Virus record (IMG/VR): IMGVR_UViG_3300034418_008468
Span: 1-64,000 of that record
Direction: 5' to 3' (one strand)
Source: a virus
Length of the DNA: 64,000 nucleotides
The notes under the pieces were generated by a model that made no database searches, was not told the DNA's origin, and saw only the letters and a program-made list of their open reading frames with translations. Position numbers and translations under genes: made by a program. Below are positions 6,784 through 14,421 of the stretch, in pieces; position 1 is the stretch's first letter, and the number at the start of each line of letters is the position of its first letter.

Positions 6784-6812
6784 ATTATATAGCAAAAATA
6801 AAAAGGGGTCAA
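6784..6812 (-). promoter_or_regulatory. Sigma70-type promoter of the hli-petF-prx operon
   Basis: On the minus strand the sequence reads TTGACC, 17 bases, TATAAT: five of six matches at -35 and all six at -10. The predicted mRNA start is just upstream of the preferred hli start codon. The -35 box lies inside the hairpin of the terminator of the preceding gene. Confidence 0.75.
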
Positions 6813-6820
6813 GCCCCTCT
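6796..6820 (-). terminator. Terminator of the small secreted-protein gene
   Basis: A short stem (AGGGG with CCCCT, extendable by a G-U pair) with a small loop, followed on the minus strand by TTTTTATTTTT. It lies about 30 bases after the stop codon of the upstream small gene and overlaps the hli promoter. Confidence 0.7.
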
Positions 6821-6850
6821 TGTCAATATATCCTGACAAACTAAGTATAA

Positions 6851-7012
6851 TTACTTACAATAGTCTGGATTTTTTTTCAAAAAGCTATGAACATATGAGT
6901 CCACATCTATATCCATTTTATAATGAGCATGAGTATGTGCTAGTTGCACCATTCCTAGAAATCCACATATAAGCAGATTGATCAAAGTCAATGGATGAAA
7001 AAAATACTTCAT
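6851..7012 (-). CDS. Small exported or membrane protein, 53 residues
   Basis: Starts MKYFFHPLTLINLLICGFLG, a hydrophobic leader that could be a signal peptide or anchor, followed by a His-rich stretch (HTHAHYK) and a charged tail with one Cys (PDYCK). I start it at the ATG at 7012: the frame is open to 7042, but the intervening bases form the terminator of the preceding gene. It has its own terminator downstream. No family recognised; the HTHAH cluster could bind metal. Confidence 0.55.
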   Translation of the reverse strand: MKYFFHPLTLINLLICGFLGMVQLAHTHAHYKMDIDVDSYVHSFLKKNPDYCK

Positions 7013-7015
7013 AGT

Positions 7016-7039
7016 AAAAAGGGGACTCAGAGAGTCCCC
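7016..7039 (-). terminator. Terminator of the beta-barrel gene
   Basis: An 8-bp GC-rich stem (GGGGACTC paired with GAGTCCCC) with a 3-base loop is followed by five T on the minus strand. It is 24 bases after the beta-barrel stop codon and makes that gene a one-gene transcript. Confidence 0.85.
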
Positions 7040-7062
7040 CATAGTTTTATCTAATCGTTAGA

Positions 7063-7428
7063 TCAGAAAGTGAACTTCAGACCAGCTTTGGTGCCATAAC
7101 CGTTGTCTGCACCATTAGCACCAGTAGCGAAAGAAACTTCACCATAGACACTCAATGCTTCAGTCGCAGCAACGCTACCACCAACTTTACCAGAAAGAAC
7201 GGTGTCGGTATCTGCACCATCAAGAGCGACAATGCTAGGACCAACTTGAGCGTAATATCCGAGAGCACCAGTAGTGCCTTCGTAACCTACGTGAAGATCA
7301 GTTACCGTACCGCCGTAATCCGATCCAACGAAACCAGAATTGGCTTCGACATTAACGTAAGGACCTGCGAACGCAGCGCCAGCGGACATGGAGAGAGCAG
7401 CAGTTGCTGCGAAAACAGATTTAATCAT
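7063..7428 (-). CDS. Small outer-membrane beta-barrel-like protein
   Basis: A 121-residue protein with a textbook signal peptide (MIKSVFAATAALSMSAGAAFA, cut before GPYVN). The mature 100 residues alternate polar and hydrophobic residues in short strands (YVNVEAN, VTDLHVGYEG, ALGYYAQVGP, LSVYGEVSFATG) and end in an aromatic residue (LKFTF), the usual C-terminal signal for outer-membrane insertion. Length suits an eight-stranded barrel. A role in altering the host outer membrane is inference. The gene is visibly more GC-rich than its neighbours, has a good Shine-Dalgarno (AAAGAGGT) and its own terminator, and sits behind an unusually complex control region. Confidence 0.75.
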   Translation of the reverse strand: MIKSVFAATAALSMSAGAAFAGPYVNVEANSGFVGSDYGGTVTDLHVGYEGTTGALGYYAQVGPSIVALDGADTDTVLSGKVGGSVAATEALSVYGEVSFATGANGADNGYGTKAGLKFTF

Positions 7429-7452
7429 TTTAGATACCTCTTTAAATTTACT

Positions 7453-7495
7453 TGCGGAATGGTTACCCGCAGATGGAGAGTCGGTTTATCCGACT
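7453..7495 (-). promoter_or_regulatory. Two hairpins in the beta-barrel mRNA leader
   Basis: AGTCGG/CCGACT (6 bp, 5-base loop) and TGCGG/CCGCA (5 bp, 9-base loop) lie between the nearer promoter and the ribosome binding site. They would be stable leader structures and could stabilise the mRNA or control translation. Confidence 0.55.
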
Positions 7496-7503
7496 GCTTG
7501 GAT

Positions 7504-7509
7504 ATTATA
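7504..7509 (-). promoter_or_regulatory. Extended -10 promoter of the beta-barrel gene
   Basis: Minus strand reads TGCTATAAT, a perfect -10 with the TGn extension. No -35 match lies 16-18 bases upstream; an inverted repeat occupies that position instead. The predicted leader is about 70 bases. Confidence 0.6.
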
Positions 7510-7510
7510 G

Positions 7511-7548
7511 CATAGAATGACGCGAGTAGTTGAGGCGTCCCTTCTATG
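7511..7548. repeat. Interrupted inverted repeat next to the -10 box
   Basis: CATAGAA-T-GACGC on one side and GCGTC-CC-TTCTATG on the other, 12 paired bases with an 11-base spacer. It covers the -35 region of the nearer promoter, the position expected of an operator, and could equally form a hairpin in read-through RNA. Confidence 0.55.
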
Positions 7549-7551
7549 AAC

Positions 7552-7565
7552 TGTCACATGTGACA
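7552..7565. promoter_or_regulatory. Perfect palindrome TGTCACATGTGACA
   Basis: A 14-bp perfect palindrome about 45 bases upstream of the extended -10. Its half-sites (TCACA/TGTGA) recall CRP-family sites in content but not in the usual spacing. It may be an operator for a host or phage dimeric regulator. Confidence 0.45.
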
Positions 7566-7574
7566 ATTGTTATA

Positions 7575-7596
7575 ATTCGTAACACTAATTACGAAT
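7575..7596. repeat. Inverted repeat ATTCGTAA-N6-TTACGAAT
   Basis: Eight perfectly paired bases each side of a 6-base spacer, just downstream of the distal promoter. No T-run follows, so it is not a good terminator; an operator or leader hairpin is more likely. Confidence 0.5.
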
Positions 7597-7600
7597 AACT

Positions 7601-7634
7601 TATTTATAATAGTTAATTTTTTTACTTTTGTCAA
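7601..7634 (-). promoter_or_regulatory. Overlapping sigma70-type and T4-late promoter motifs
   Basis: Minus strand reads TTGACA, 17 bases, TATTAT (perfect -35, one mismatch at -10). Overlapping the -10 is a perfect T4-type late motif TATAAATA at 7601-7608. Together they could give early and late expression of the beta-barrel gene from nearly the same point. Confidence 0.6.
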
Positions 7635-7636
7635 GC

Positions 7637-8086
7637 TTACAGAATACCAAATGGTAAGTTGCTTAGTCCCTTAAGTGCAGAACCTCCTCCTGGAGTTGGT
7701 GGTCTCATAGGAATACTTGCTCTTTCTTTTTTCTCTGCTCGAAGTTCCAGTTCATAAATTCTTTCTTCCATAACCTCAATAGAAGCGTGGAGGTTTGTAA
7801 GATAATCAATCAACTCTTCCTTATTCTCAACAACCTCGCGAATATCTTCACGAAGTTCTCTTTCTTTTTTTTCAACTTCTAGATCATCTGGATTAATCTG
7901 ACCACTTTTGGCCATGTAAAAATCAGCGATTGCTTTAGTATCATCCAGATCTATTCCTTCTAATTTGGGAGATACATCTTCTTGTTCAACTTCTTCAGCA
8001 GGTTCTTCTGCATATTTAATGCTATGAATAACCTCAGTAGTTCTAGGTTTTTCTTTTAGATCTTCTGTGTTATTATCTTCTGTCAT
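7637..8086 (-). CDS. Acidic coiled-coil protein
   Basis: A 149-residue protein. The N-terminal half is disordered and acidic (EEPAEEVEQEDVSP), residues 72-122 form a long charged helix with heptad-like pattern (REVVENKEELIDYLTNLH), and the tail is Pro/Gly-rich (RPPTPGGGSALKG). It overlaps pcyA by 4 bases (ATGA) and ends the long operon. It might be a scaffold or chaperone-like virion factor; no family is recognised. Confidence 0.6.
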   Translation of the reverse strand: MTEDNNTEDLKEKPRTTEVIHSIKYAEEPAEEVEQEDVSPKLEGIDLDDTKAIADFYMAKSGQINPDDLEVEKKERELREDIREVVENKEELIDYLTNLHASIEVMEERIYELELRAEKKERASIPMRPPTPGGGSALKGLSNLPFGIL

Positions 8087-8793
8087 AGTTCTGGATAGTC
8101 AAACAACATTTCTGCAATATATTTATCGGCAAACTCTTCACCAAAAATGCCCTTTAAAACTCCTTTAGTTTTATTATTTTGCCTCTGCTTCTCACAATAA
8201 TACTTGTGTCCTTCATAGTTTTTTCTAATCTGATCTTCATCAGTTGTTGCTTCAGTGATGTTTGCAATAGCACAATGATAATTTAAAAAGGTAAATGCGA
8301 TAGAATTAAATTTATCATACTCATCTTCGTTAGGACTTACAAAAACACAATGCTCTGAGAATACATCTCCCCAGTCTGGCATCTTTTTGTCCTTCTCAAA
8401 CTCTTTATCTTCCACAACATTAAGAATATCATACTGTGAAGGCAGAGACCTGTCTTCTCTAATTGAACTGATGTCTACAATTGCCGCTCCAACATTTTTT
8501 GAAGACGCTACAATATCAGCACCAAAGATTGGAAGACTATATTCGTACCTCGGATACATATTTGTATGTAGGATATCCAATCCAGATTTCATCTGTGCAA
8601 TCTCTAGATGAATCTTTCTAAAATGGTGGGTCTCCCAAACAAAATTCTCAATATAAACAGCATCATCATCGTCTGCTCTATCAATTTTTCTAAAGTCTTC
8701 AGGGATTCCAACTTCCCTTACTATAAAGTGTTCTCCCCATGCTCTCAAAATATTTTCTGACAGGGATTGAATCATTGGATGTAAATCTCTCAT
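8083..8793 (-). CDS. pcyA: Phycocyanobilin:ferredoxin oxidoreductase
   Basis: A 236-residue ferredoxin-dependent bilin reductase that converts biliverdin IXalpha to phycocyanobilin with four electrons. It matches PcyA along its length: LHPMIQ near the start, FRKIHLEIA, GLDILHTNMYP, FGADIVA, PDWGDVFSEHCVFV. The catalytic residues known from Synechocystis PcyA (Glu76, His88, Asp105) are present as Glu64, His76 and Asp93. These motifs fit PcyA better than PebS, the phage phycoerythrobilin synthase. Heme oxygenase and ferredoxin, needed before and during this step, are also in the window. It lies at the end of a glycan operon, overlapping the coiled-coil gene. Confidence 0.94.
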   Translation of the reverse strand: MRDLHPMIQSLSENILRAWGEHFIVREVGIPEDFRKIDRADDDDAVYIENFVWETHHFRKIHLEIAQMKSGLDILHTNMYPRYEYSLPIFGADIVASSKNVGAAIVDISSIREDRSLPSQYDILNVVEDKEFEKDKKMPDWGDVFSEHCVFVSPNEDEYDKFNSIAFTFLNYHCAIANITEATTDEDQIRKNYEGHKYYCEKQRQNNKTKGVLKGIFGEEFADKYIAEMLFDYPEL

Positions 8794-8800
8794 TTGTTCC

Positions 8801-9211
8801 TCATTTAAAAAGTTTATCTTTAGGGGTATTTAAAACGAATAATTCCATTGGTTGGTCTGCTAATCTTGGGCGACTTATTCCATCATCCCAAACATAACCT
8901 TTTAAAAACATTATCCAATTTATAGAATCATCAAAGTCTTTGTTATAAACAACACCATAAACAGTATCGTCATGGTAGTCATCTACACATATAGTAACTT
9001 CGCCTCTAGTAGCATTTCTAAGATAATATTTTAGTTTGTTTCTTGCTTGAATACCATAATCTTTTTGTTCCTCATTATTTATTGATGGGGAACAAATTCC
9101 ACTTAGGTATATGACCTTCTTAAGATAAACGCCCATACCCAAATCAATTATTCCCTCAAAAGAATAACCATCAAATACATCAAGAACTCTACTTATTTGG
9201 TATTCATACAT
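8801..9211 (-). CDS. Catalytically degenerate nuclease-fold paralogue
   Basis: A 136-residue protein that aligns with the thermonuclease-like protein near 2.4 kb: RVLDVFDGYSFEGIIDLG matches NRVVDGDTIDVTIDLG, and KKVIYLSGICSPS matches KERVRVAGVDTPE. Every catalytic position has changed: Asp27 to Tyr16, Arg46 to Tyr35, Asp51 to Cys40, Thr52 to Ser41, Glu54 to Ser43, and the second Arg is absent. The fold may be kept for binding rather than cutting. It lies 8 bases upstream of pcyA and just after the large glycosyltransferase fusion, in the same operon. Confidence 0.75.
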   Translation of the reverse strand: MYEYQISRVLDVFDGYSFEGIIDLGMGVYLKKVIYLSGICSPSINNEEQKDYGIQARNKLKYYLRNATRGEVTICVDDYHDDTVYGVVYNKDFDDSINWIMFLKGYVWDDGISRPRLADQPMELFVLNTPKDKLFK

Positions 9212-9220
9212 ACAAATTAC

Positions 9221-12205
9221 TTAGTCCTCAAACATATATTTAACAACATTAACTGTCTCATTTGATACAGACTTCATCCTATTTACAACTTCAGGATCAA
9301 TAAGATCAGGATGATACCACCAATCCTCAAAAGGACTGTTGTCATTAGGAGATACATTGGCAACTAACATTTCATATCCCATTAGTTTAAGATATTTCCT
9401 AGACTTGTCTCTATAAGATCCCGTCATATCAACATAATGATCATGTTCATATGTGATAATACCAAACCTATACTTCTCAAATGGAATTGCCAACAAGCAT
9501 TCAAAAGTAGTTTTAGATGGTTCAACATCTAGTTGAAGATAATCAAAATCAGTTCCTTTATCAAAGTTATCAAGCAACTTCATGTAATCAATAGTTGTTG
9601 CATCTTTACAAATGATCTGGTTCTTACGCTCTCTAGCAAACTGGTTACACAGATCAGAGAGAATCTCAATAGAAATACCATCCCAGTCATATTTTGTCTC
9701 AAGAAGAGCAGTATTGTTTTGATAGAAAGGTTGTTGAGCGCCAATCTCAAGATAAAGTCCATTCGTTTTACCTTGAGTTGCGGCAAGAATAAACATATCC
9801 TGGAATGCTTGAGAATGATTATTTTTAATCTTATCAGAACCAGGGAATTTGAATCTTAATTTATCATGTTTGCGCTGTTGATATTTAATAACCTCATCTG
9901 GAATATGTCCTGATCCCATTCTCATTAGATTATTACCAACCATATCATAATGGCGATCATCCATCTCATAGTTATTCTTCATGTCTTGAAGAAGAGATCT
10001 GGATTCATCTCCTTTACCCCACCACCATGCGGCAAGTTGCTTCTCAAAAAGAAGACCATACTTACCAGGATATTCCACATCAGTCTTCAATGGTTCGCAA
10101 TCAAAGTCACAAAACTCAATTGCCCAATGAGCAAAGATATAACAATCTTGCCACCACTGACGCTTTTCAGCAAACTTAGCTAACAAATAGTATGCTTCTG
10201 GTCTTTTAGGATGAATGCAAAGTGCTTGTTGAAGAAGTCCCTTTGCTGTTTGATCTCTCGTCCCTTGCCTATCATAGGCATTGGAGGCATGGATAAGTGC
10301 TTCATAAGCAAGATCAAGATCGTCTGTTCGCTCAGCACACCTCAAAAAGAATGATAGTGCTGGAGCGTTATGCCTATGATGCTCATACCACATACCAAGG
10401 TTAAAATTCTTTGTTGGATTCTCAGTATCCAATGCATACTCTAAAAGTAATTGGTTAAGATTTGCTCCATTAACACTTGTCAATAATTGAGTTTTTACAT
10501 CCTCAACATTAGTAACTTCTTCATTTTCACTACGAAGTTCTTCACTCATTTTAACTTCAAACATTGCTCCCATAAGTTCCTCAACTGTTCTAGTACTTCC
10601 ATTATCTTTCCACCAATTTATAATATAATCGTGGGTATAATAATGATTTCTTTTTTGTCCATCCTTTACATCCCCATCTCCACCTTCAAAAGTTGAAGTA
10701 AAAGATACGTCTTCAACAAACATTGGAATAGTATAAACTTTTCCAGCACTGGTGTAAAGAATGTTTTCGATGAGAGGTTGTATCTCAGCATCTTTTAGCT
10801 CAAGATGATATATATTATCTCGAATATAATTATCTATAATATATTTTGCATAGTCTCTTTTAACAATATATGCTGTCACAGACCAATCATCCCAAAGACG
10901 GTCTCTTATTTTTATATCTCCAAAATCTCCACGTATTGGAAGCATTTGAATACATCCCCAATCTTCGGGAAGAGCATCAACAAATTCCTTCCAAGTAAAA
11001 TTCCAATAGTCTACAGTATCAAGACTCAAATCATCTTCGCAGAAGAATCCATATTCCTCATCAGTATTTTCATACCAATGTTTGATTGCTTTTAAATGAG
11101 ATACACAACAACCTTTTGTTCCATCATTAAGAGTATCTACATACTTACCAGTGACTATATCATCAGATTCTGAGAATCTTTTTGATATTATTGGGATAAT
11201 ATTTTTTGCTCCATGCTTCTTTAAAGCATCTTCCAAATTATTTCTTCTATCAATACTTTCCTCAAGACTCAAATAATATACCGAATTTAATTCCGATAAT
11301 TTTTTGACTTCTTCTTTTCTAGTAGCAACATAATTTTGACCATCAATATTAATTACATCCCAATCATATATCCTCTCGATATATGGATTTTGAATATCAG
11401 AAAAAAGTTTTTCATTAAATTCAACATTCATTTTTGCTAAGAGATATTCTAGATTCCAACGATCCGAATCAGAAGTTGTTGGATCAGAAATTCTTCTCTT
11501 TACATTCTCAATATTTGTTTCTGCTTCTTCACCATATCCTTCAAAATTCTCATATCTTTTACTATCTGGATGTGGTATATGAATAATATTATAGTTATGA
11601 ACTAATTTTTTACATTCAAGACCCAATATAGTAAGTCTTTTTGTCATTTGATCATCTTCATAAGCATAATACTTACCCATTCTCTCATCATATCCACCAA
11701 CTTTCCAGAAGTTTTCTCTGCTAACAAAGCAAAGACCCGTAAGATATTTGAATAGGGGACTATATGTATGAGAGTATTTCATCAACTCACCAACATCCAT
11801 ACCATGAAGGTTGACAACATATCCCTTTAAATCTTCATTCCAATGCTCATGATTACAGACGTAACTATCTTGACCACATAAGAAGGAATTTTCATCAATC
11901 TTATAAAAATCAAAGAATGGAAAATATGGATTGATCATATAATCACAATCCAACTTAAGAATATAATCTCCTGTAGCAATACTTGCGGCAAGATTTAATG
12001 GTTGAGGTTGATTAAAATACTTTTCATCATTAACTCTAACTATTTTTATTCTCTTATCAATTTTTGTAAGATGATTTATTGGTTCATCAGAACTCCAATC
12101 AACTATTATAAATTCTTTAATTTCATCAAATGCCAACCAAGAATTTAATGATATTCTTAATGCATCATACCGATTTTTACATGCACAAATTACTGAAACA
12201 TTCAT
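9221..12205 (-). CDS. Multidomain glycosyltransferase: GT2-GT25-TPR-FkbM
   Basis: A 994-residue fusion. Residues 1-285 are a GT-A family 2-like transferase (NVSVICACKNR, VDWSSDE, LDCDYMI, AYEDDQM). Residues about 305-540 are a GT25 domain (VYYLSLEESIDRR, GCCVSHLKAIKHW, CEDDLSLD). Residues about 585-780 are helical repeats of TPR type (NFNLGMWYEHHRHNAPALSF, HPKRPEAYYLLAKFAEK). The last 200 residues are an FkbM-like methyltransferase (SQAFQDMFILAA, LYLEIGAQQPFY, DYLQLDVEPSK). It probably builds and methylates a surface glycan as one assembly. I take the ATG giving a 4-base overlap (ATGA) with the fucosyltransferase gene; another ATG lies four codons upstream. Confidence 0.85.
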   Translation of the reverse strand: MNVSVICACKNRYDALRISLNSWLAFDEIKEFIIVDWSSDEPINHLTKIDKRIKIVRVNDEKYFNQPQPLNLAASIATGDYILKLDCDYMINPYFPFFDFYKIDENSFLCGQDSYVCNHEHWNEDLKGYVVNLHGMDVGELMKYSHTYSPLFKYLTGLCFVSRENFWKVGGYDERMGKYYAYEDDQMTKRLTILGLECKKLVHNYNIIHIPHPDSKRYENFEGYGEEAETNIENVKRRISDPTTSDSDRWNLEYLLAKMNVEFNEKLFSDIQNPYIERIYDWDVINIDGQNYVATRKEEVKKLSELNSVYYLSLEESIDRRNNLEDALKKHGAKNIIPIISKRFSESDDIVTGKYVDTLNDGTKGCCVSHLKAIKHWYENTDEEYGFFCEDDLSLDTVDYWNFTWKEFVDALPEDWGCIQMLPIRGDFGDIKIRDRLWDDWSVTAYIVKRDYAKYIIDNYIRDNIYHLELKDAEIQPLIENILYTSAGKVYTIPMFVEDVSFTSTFEGGDGDVKDGQKRNHYYTHDYIINWWKDNGSTRTVEELMGAMFEVKMSEELRSENEEVTNVEDVKTQLLTSVNGANLNQLLLEYALDTENPTKNFNLGMWYEHHRHNAPALSFFLRCAERTDDLDLAYEALIHASNAYDRQGTRDQTAKGLLQQALCIHPKRPEAYYLLAKFAEKRQWWQDCYIFAHWAIEFCDFDCEPLKTDVEYPGKYGLLFEKQLAAWWWGKGDESRSLLQDMKNNYEMDDRHYDMVGNNLMRMGSGHIPDEVIKYQQRKHDKLRFKFPGSDKIKNNHSQAFQDMFILAATQGKTNGLYLEIGAQQPFYQNNTALLETKYDWDGISIEILSDLCNQFARERKNQIICKDATTIDYMKLLDNFDKGTDFDYLQLDVEPSKTTFECLLAIPFEKYRFGIITYEHDHYVDMTGSYRDKSRKYLKLMGYEMLVANVSPNDNSPFEDWWYHPDLIDPEVVNRMKSVSNETVNVVKYMFED

Positions 12206-13038
12206 ATTGAAATCCAATGAGGTAATCTTAATCCGTTAGAGTCTACAAAAGAGGCGTATGGTTGGAACCACTTCTTAGGGCAAATAGTTTTTTCACTTTT
12301 TGCCAACCAAGATCCCCACCAACTATAAGTACTATTAGCAATTATATGATAATTGCACATTGACATCAAGCACAAATCCAAATAAGTGTTTCCACTTCTC
12401 ATAATATGAAATCTATCCTCACTAAAATAATCCTGATCCTCACACCAATCAGGATCGTCAGAGAATACTAATGTTGGTATAGATAAATCAAAATGAGATA
12501 ATGCATCATTATAATAATCTAATGTAAGATTATTTAAAAAATGCGAATTTAAATAATCAGTTCTTCTTATATGAAGTGCTATTATTTTTTTATTTTGAAA
12601 TGTTTGTTCTAAATAAAATTTAGCAATGTTTTTGTATCTTTCCTTAAAAACAAATTGCTTTCTTATATCTTTTTCAAAATCGATGAAATATTTATAGTTT
12701 TGAAAAAATCCTAAAATACTTTTATTATCATGATTAGTATTATAAAAGTTAGAATCAAAAGCGGTGTTTAAAAATCGACCATTCTGTTCTTCTGTTTGCA
12801 ATACAATGCTATGACCACCAGAAACGATATCAGATGGTACACCATTGGGCAAAACAAACTCAGAATAATAGTGAGAAAATACTTTTGCTGATATATTAAA
12901 GCACTTATACAATTCCAAATTATTTTTACATAAAGCAAAGTCTAAATTAAATTTTTTAGACATAGAATACAACGCAGCATATTGGAACATTTGGTTTCCC
13001 AATCTTCCAATAAATCCAATATGAGGAAATGTAATCAT
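12202..13038 (-). CDS. GT11 fucosyltransferase (alpha-1,2 type)
   Basis: A 278-residue family 11 enzyme that transfers L-fucose from GDP-fucose, typically alpha-1,2 to galactose. It has the family landmarks: GFIGRLGNQMFQYA at the start, ALHIRRTDYL (HxRRxDY, GDP-fucose binding), and NSTYSWWGSWLA near the C-terminus. Length is usual for bacterial members. The fucose donor can be made by the Gmd and Fcl encoded near 58-60 kb. It overlaps its neighbours by 4 bases on both sides, placing it mid-operon. A second GT11 lies near 57.5 kb. Confidence 0.9.
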   Translation of the reverse strand: MITFPHIGFIGRLGNQMFQYAALYSMSKKFNLDFALCKNNLELYKCFNISAKVFSHYYSEFVLPNGVPSDIVSGGHSIVLQTEEQNGRFLNTAFDSNFYNTNHDNKSILGFFQNYKYFIDFEKDIRKQFVFKERYKNIAKFYLEQTFQNKKIIALHIRRTDYLNSHFLNNLTLDYYNDALSHFDLSIPTLVFSDDPDWCEDQDYFSEDRFHIMRSGNTYLDLCLMSMCNYHIIANSTYSWWGSWLAKSEKTICPKKWFQPYASFVDSNGLRLPHWISI

Positions 13039-13763
13039 AATGATATCAATCTACTAAAAAAATTACGTATTACTTCTATATTTGAATATCCACCATTCTC
13101 CATAAAATAATTTCCAGGTCTTATTCTGTGATGATGATACCAATCATCAACTATCTCATATTTATTGCCAGACGTTAACCAAAAATATGAGAATACTATT
13201 ACATCTGCAGATGCATGATATGGAGTATTAACGAAGTATCTTTTTTGTGTTTTTAAATATTGTTCCCTATTAACAATAAAATTACCATTATTTAAAAACC
13301 ACGATAACTTATGCATACTAGTTTCAATATATTTTTGAGTTACTTTTAAATCAAAAATTTTATCCTCATAATTATATTGAACTATATTACCATCAGACAT
13401 TATTAAAGTACTCTCGATATAACAAGTATCTTTTTTTGAATAGTCTAAGTTTTTAATTACATCAAAGATACATTCATCAAACCAATTGTCACTATCAAAA
13501 AGATATACCCATTCAGAAGTACAATTTGCAACTGTTAGATACTTGTTTATAAAAGCTTTTTGATTTATCTCAGATCTAAAAACCTTTACCTTATCTGTAT
13601 TCAAAGAGTTTAGTATCTTACAAAGATTACCATACTCAGTTGGATTTGATCCGTCATCATGTATTACTATTTCACTAATAAAATCACAATTGATTGAAGT
13701 TTTTATACAATCCCAAAGATATTTGGAACTATTGTATGTTGGTATTCCCAGAGATATACTCAT
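13035..13763 (-). CDS. Family 2-like glycosyltransferase
   Basis: A 242-residue GT-A fold transferase. SISLGIPTYNSSKYL opens the nucleotide-binding fold, IVIHDDGSNP is the first acidic motif, and WVYLFDSDNWF supplies the DxD that holds the metal and sugar nucleotide. The C-terminal half (HASADVIVFSYFW) is typical of acceptor-side variation. Substrate is unknown. Its 5' end overlaps the FkbM gene by 35 bases, and it overlaps the fucosyltransferase gene by 4. Confidence 0.85.
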   Translation of the reverse strand: MSISLGIPTYNSSKYLWDCIKTSINCDFISEIVIHDDGSNPTEYGNLCKILNSLNTDKVKVFRSEINQKAFINKYLTVANCTSEWVYLFDSDNWFDECIFDVIKNLDYSKKDTCYIESTLIMSDGNIVQYNYEDKIFDLKVTQKYIETSMHKLSWFLNNGNFIVNREQYLKTQKRYFVNTPYHASADVIVFSYFWLTSGNKYEIVDDWYHHHRIRPGNYFMENGGYSNIEVIRNFFSRLISL

Positions 13764-14418
13764 TATTCACAAATATAGTGTTTATATGATCATGAAATAT
13801 TTCTGTGTATCCACTATCAATGATAAAACTTCTCAAATTTTTACAGGAATTTACTAAAGATTTATTTTCTTGGAAGTATTCATGATCATCTATAAGTTCA
13901 ACAATCATCATCTTTGGTTTCCACAGATCAAGTCTAAAAGATTTAAAAACATCCTCTTCTCTTCCTTCAACATCAACAACTAATAAATCAAAGTTTTTAG
14001 GAATATCTGCCATTTGCATATAACTATCAAGTCTAACCTGCATACATTCAGATTCAGTAAACTGAGGATGTCCAAATATAGACATAGAGGAAACCATTGT
14101 TGCCTGGTCTTTATCCATAGTAGATACTATTCCAGAACAATATACTGGCAGACGACCAACCTTTGTTCCAATAGCATAATTAGATACCTTAATCTTTGAA
14201 TTATTTGAATGCCTCTTAACACATTGCTCAAAGTGTTCTTTTACTGGTTCAATATAAAATCCTCTCCATCCAGCATCAGCAAGACAAGAAGTATTAGATA
14301 CAGATTCACCATCAAAAGCACCAACCTCTACAAAGATTCTATCAACGTTCTCACCAAAGTATTTTGTATAAATTTTATCCAGATTTGGTATCTGACAAGT
14401 CAATGATAATGTGTACAT
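13729..14418 (-). CDS. FkbM-family methyltransferase
   Basis: A 229-residue SAM-dependent methyltransferase. IFVEVGAFDGESVSNT is the SAM-binding motif I (E/DxGAxxG), GFYIEPVKEHFEQC motif II, and NFDLLVVDVEGREEDVFKS the FkbM hallmark with the Asp-Val-Glu-Gly turn. Family members O-methylate sugars or polyketides; in a glycosyltransferase operon a sugar O-methyltransferase is likely. The 3' end overlaps the GT2-like gene. Confidence 0.85.
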   Translation of the reverse strand: MYTLSLTCQIPNLDKIYTKYFGENVDRIFVEVGAFDGESVSNTSCLADAGWRGFYIEPVKEHFEQCVKRHSNNSKIKVSNYAIGTKVGRLPVYCSGIVSTMDKDQATMVSSMSIFGHPQFTESECMQVRLDSYMQMADIPKNFDLLVVDVEGREEDVFKSFRLDLWKPKMMIVELIDDHEYFQENKSLVNSCKNLRSFIIDSGYTEIFHDHINTIFVNNEYISGNTNIQ

Positions 14419-14421
14419 AAT

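Noticed and set aside
8083-8793. Reading the bilin reductase as PebS, known from cyanophages
   Set aside because: LHPMIQ, GLDILH and FGADIVA and the Glu-His-Asp set fit PcyA; PebS-type sequence was not matched.
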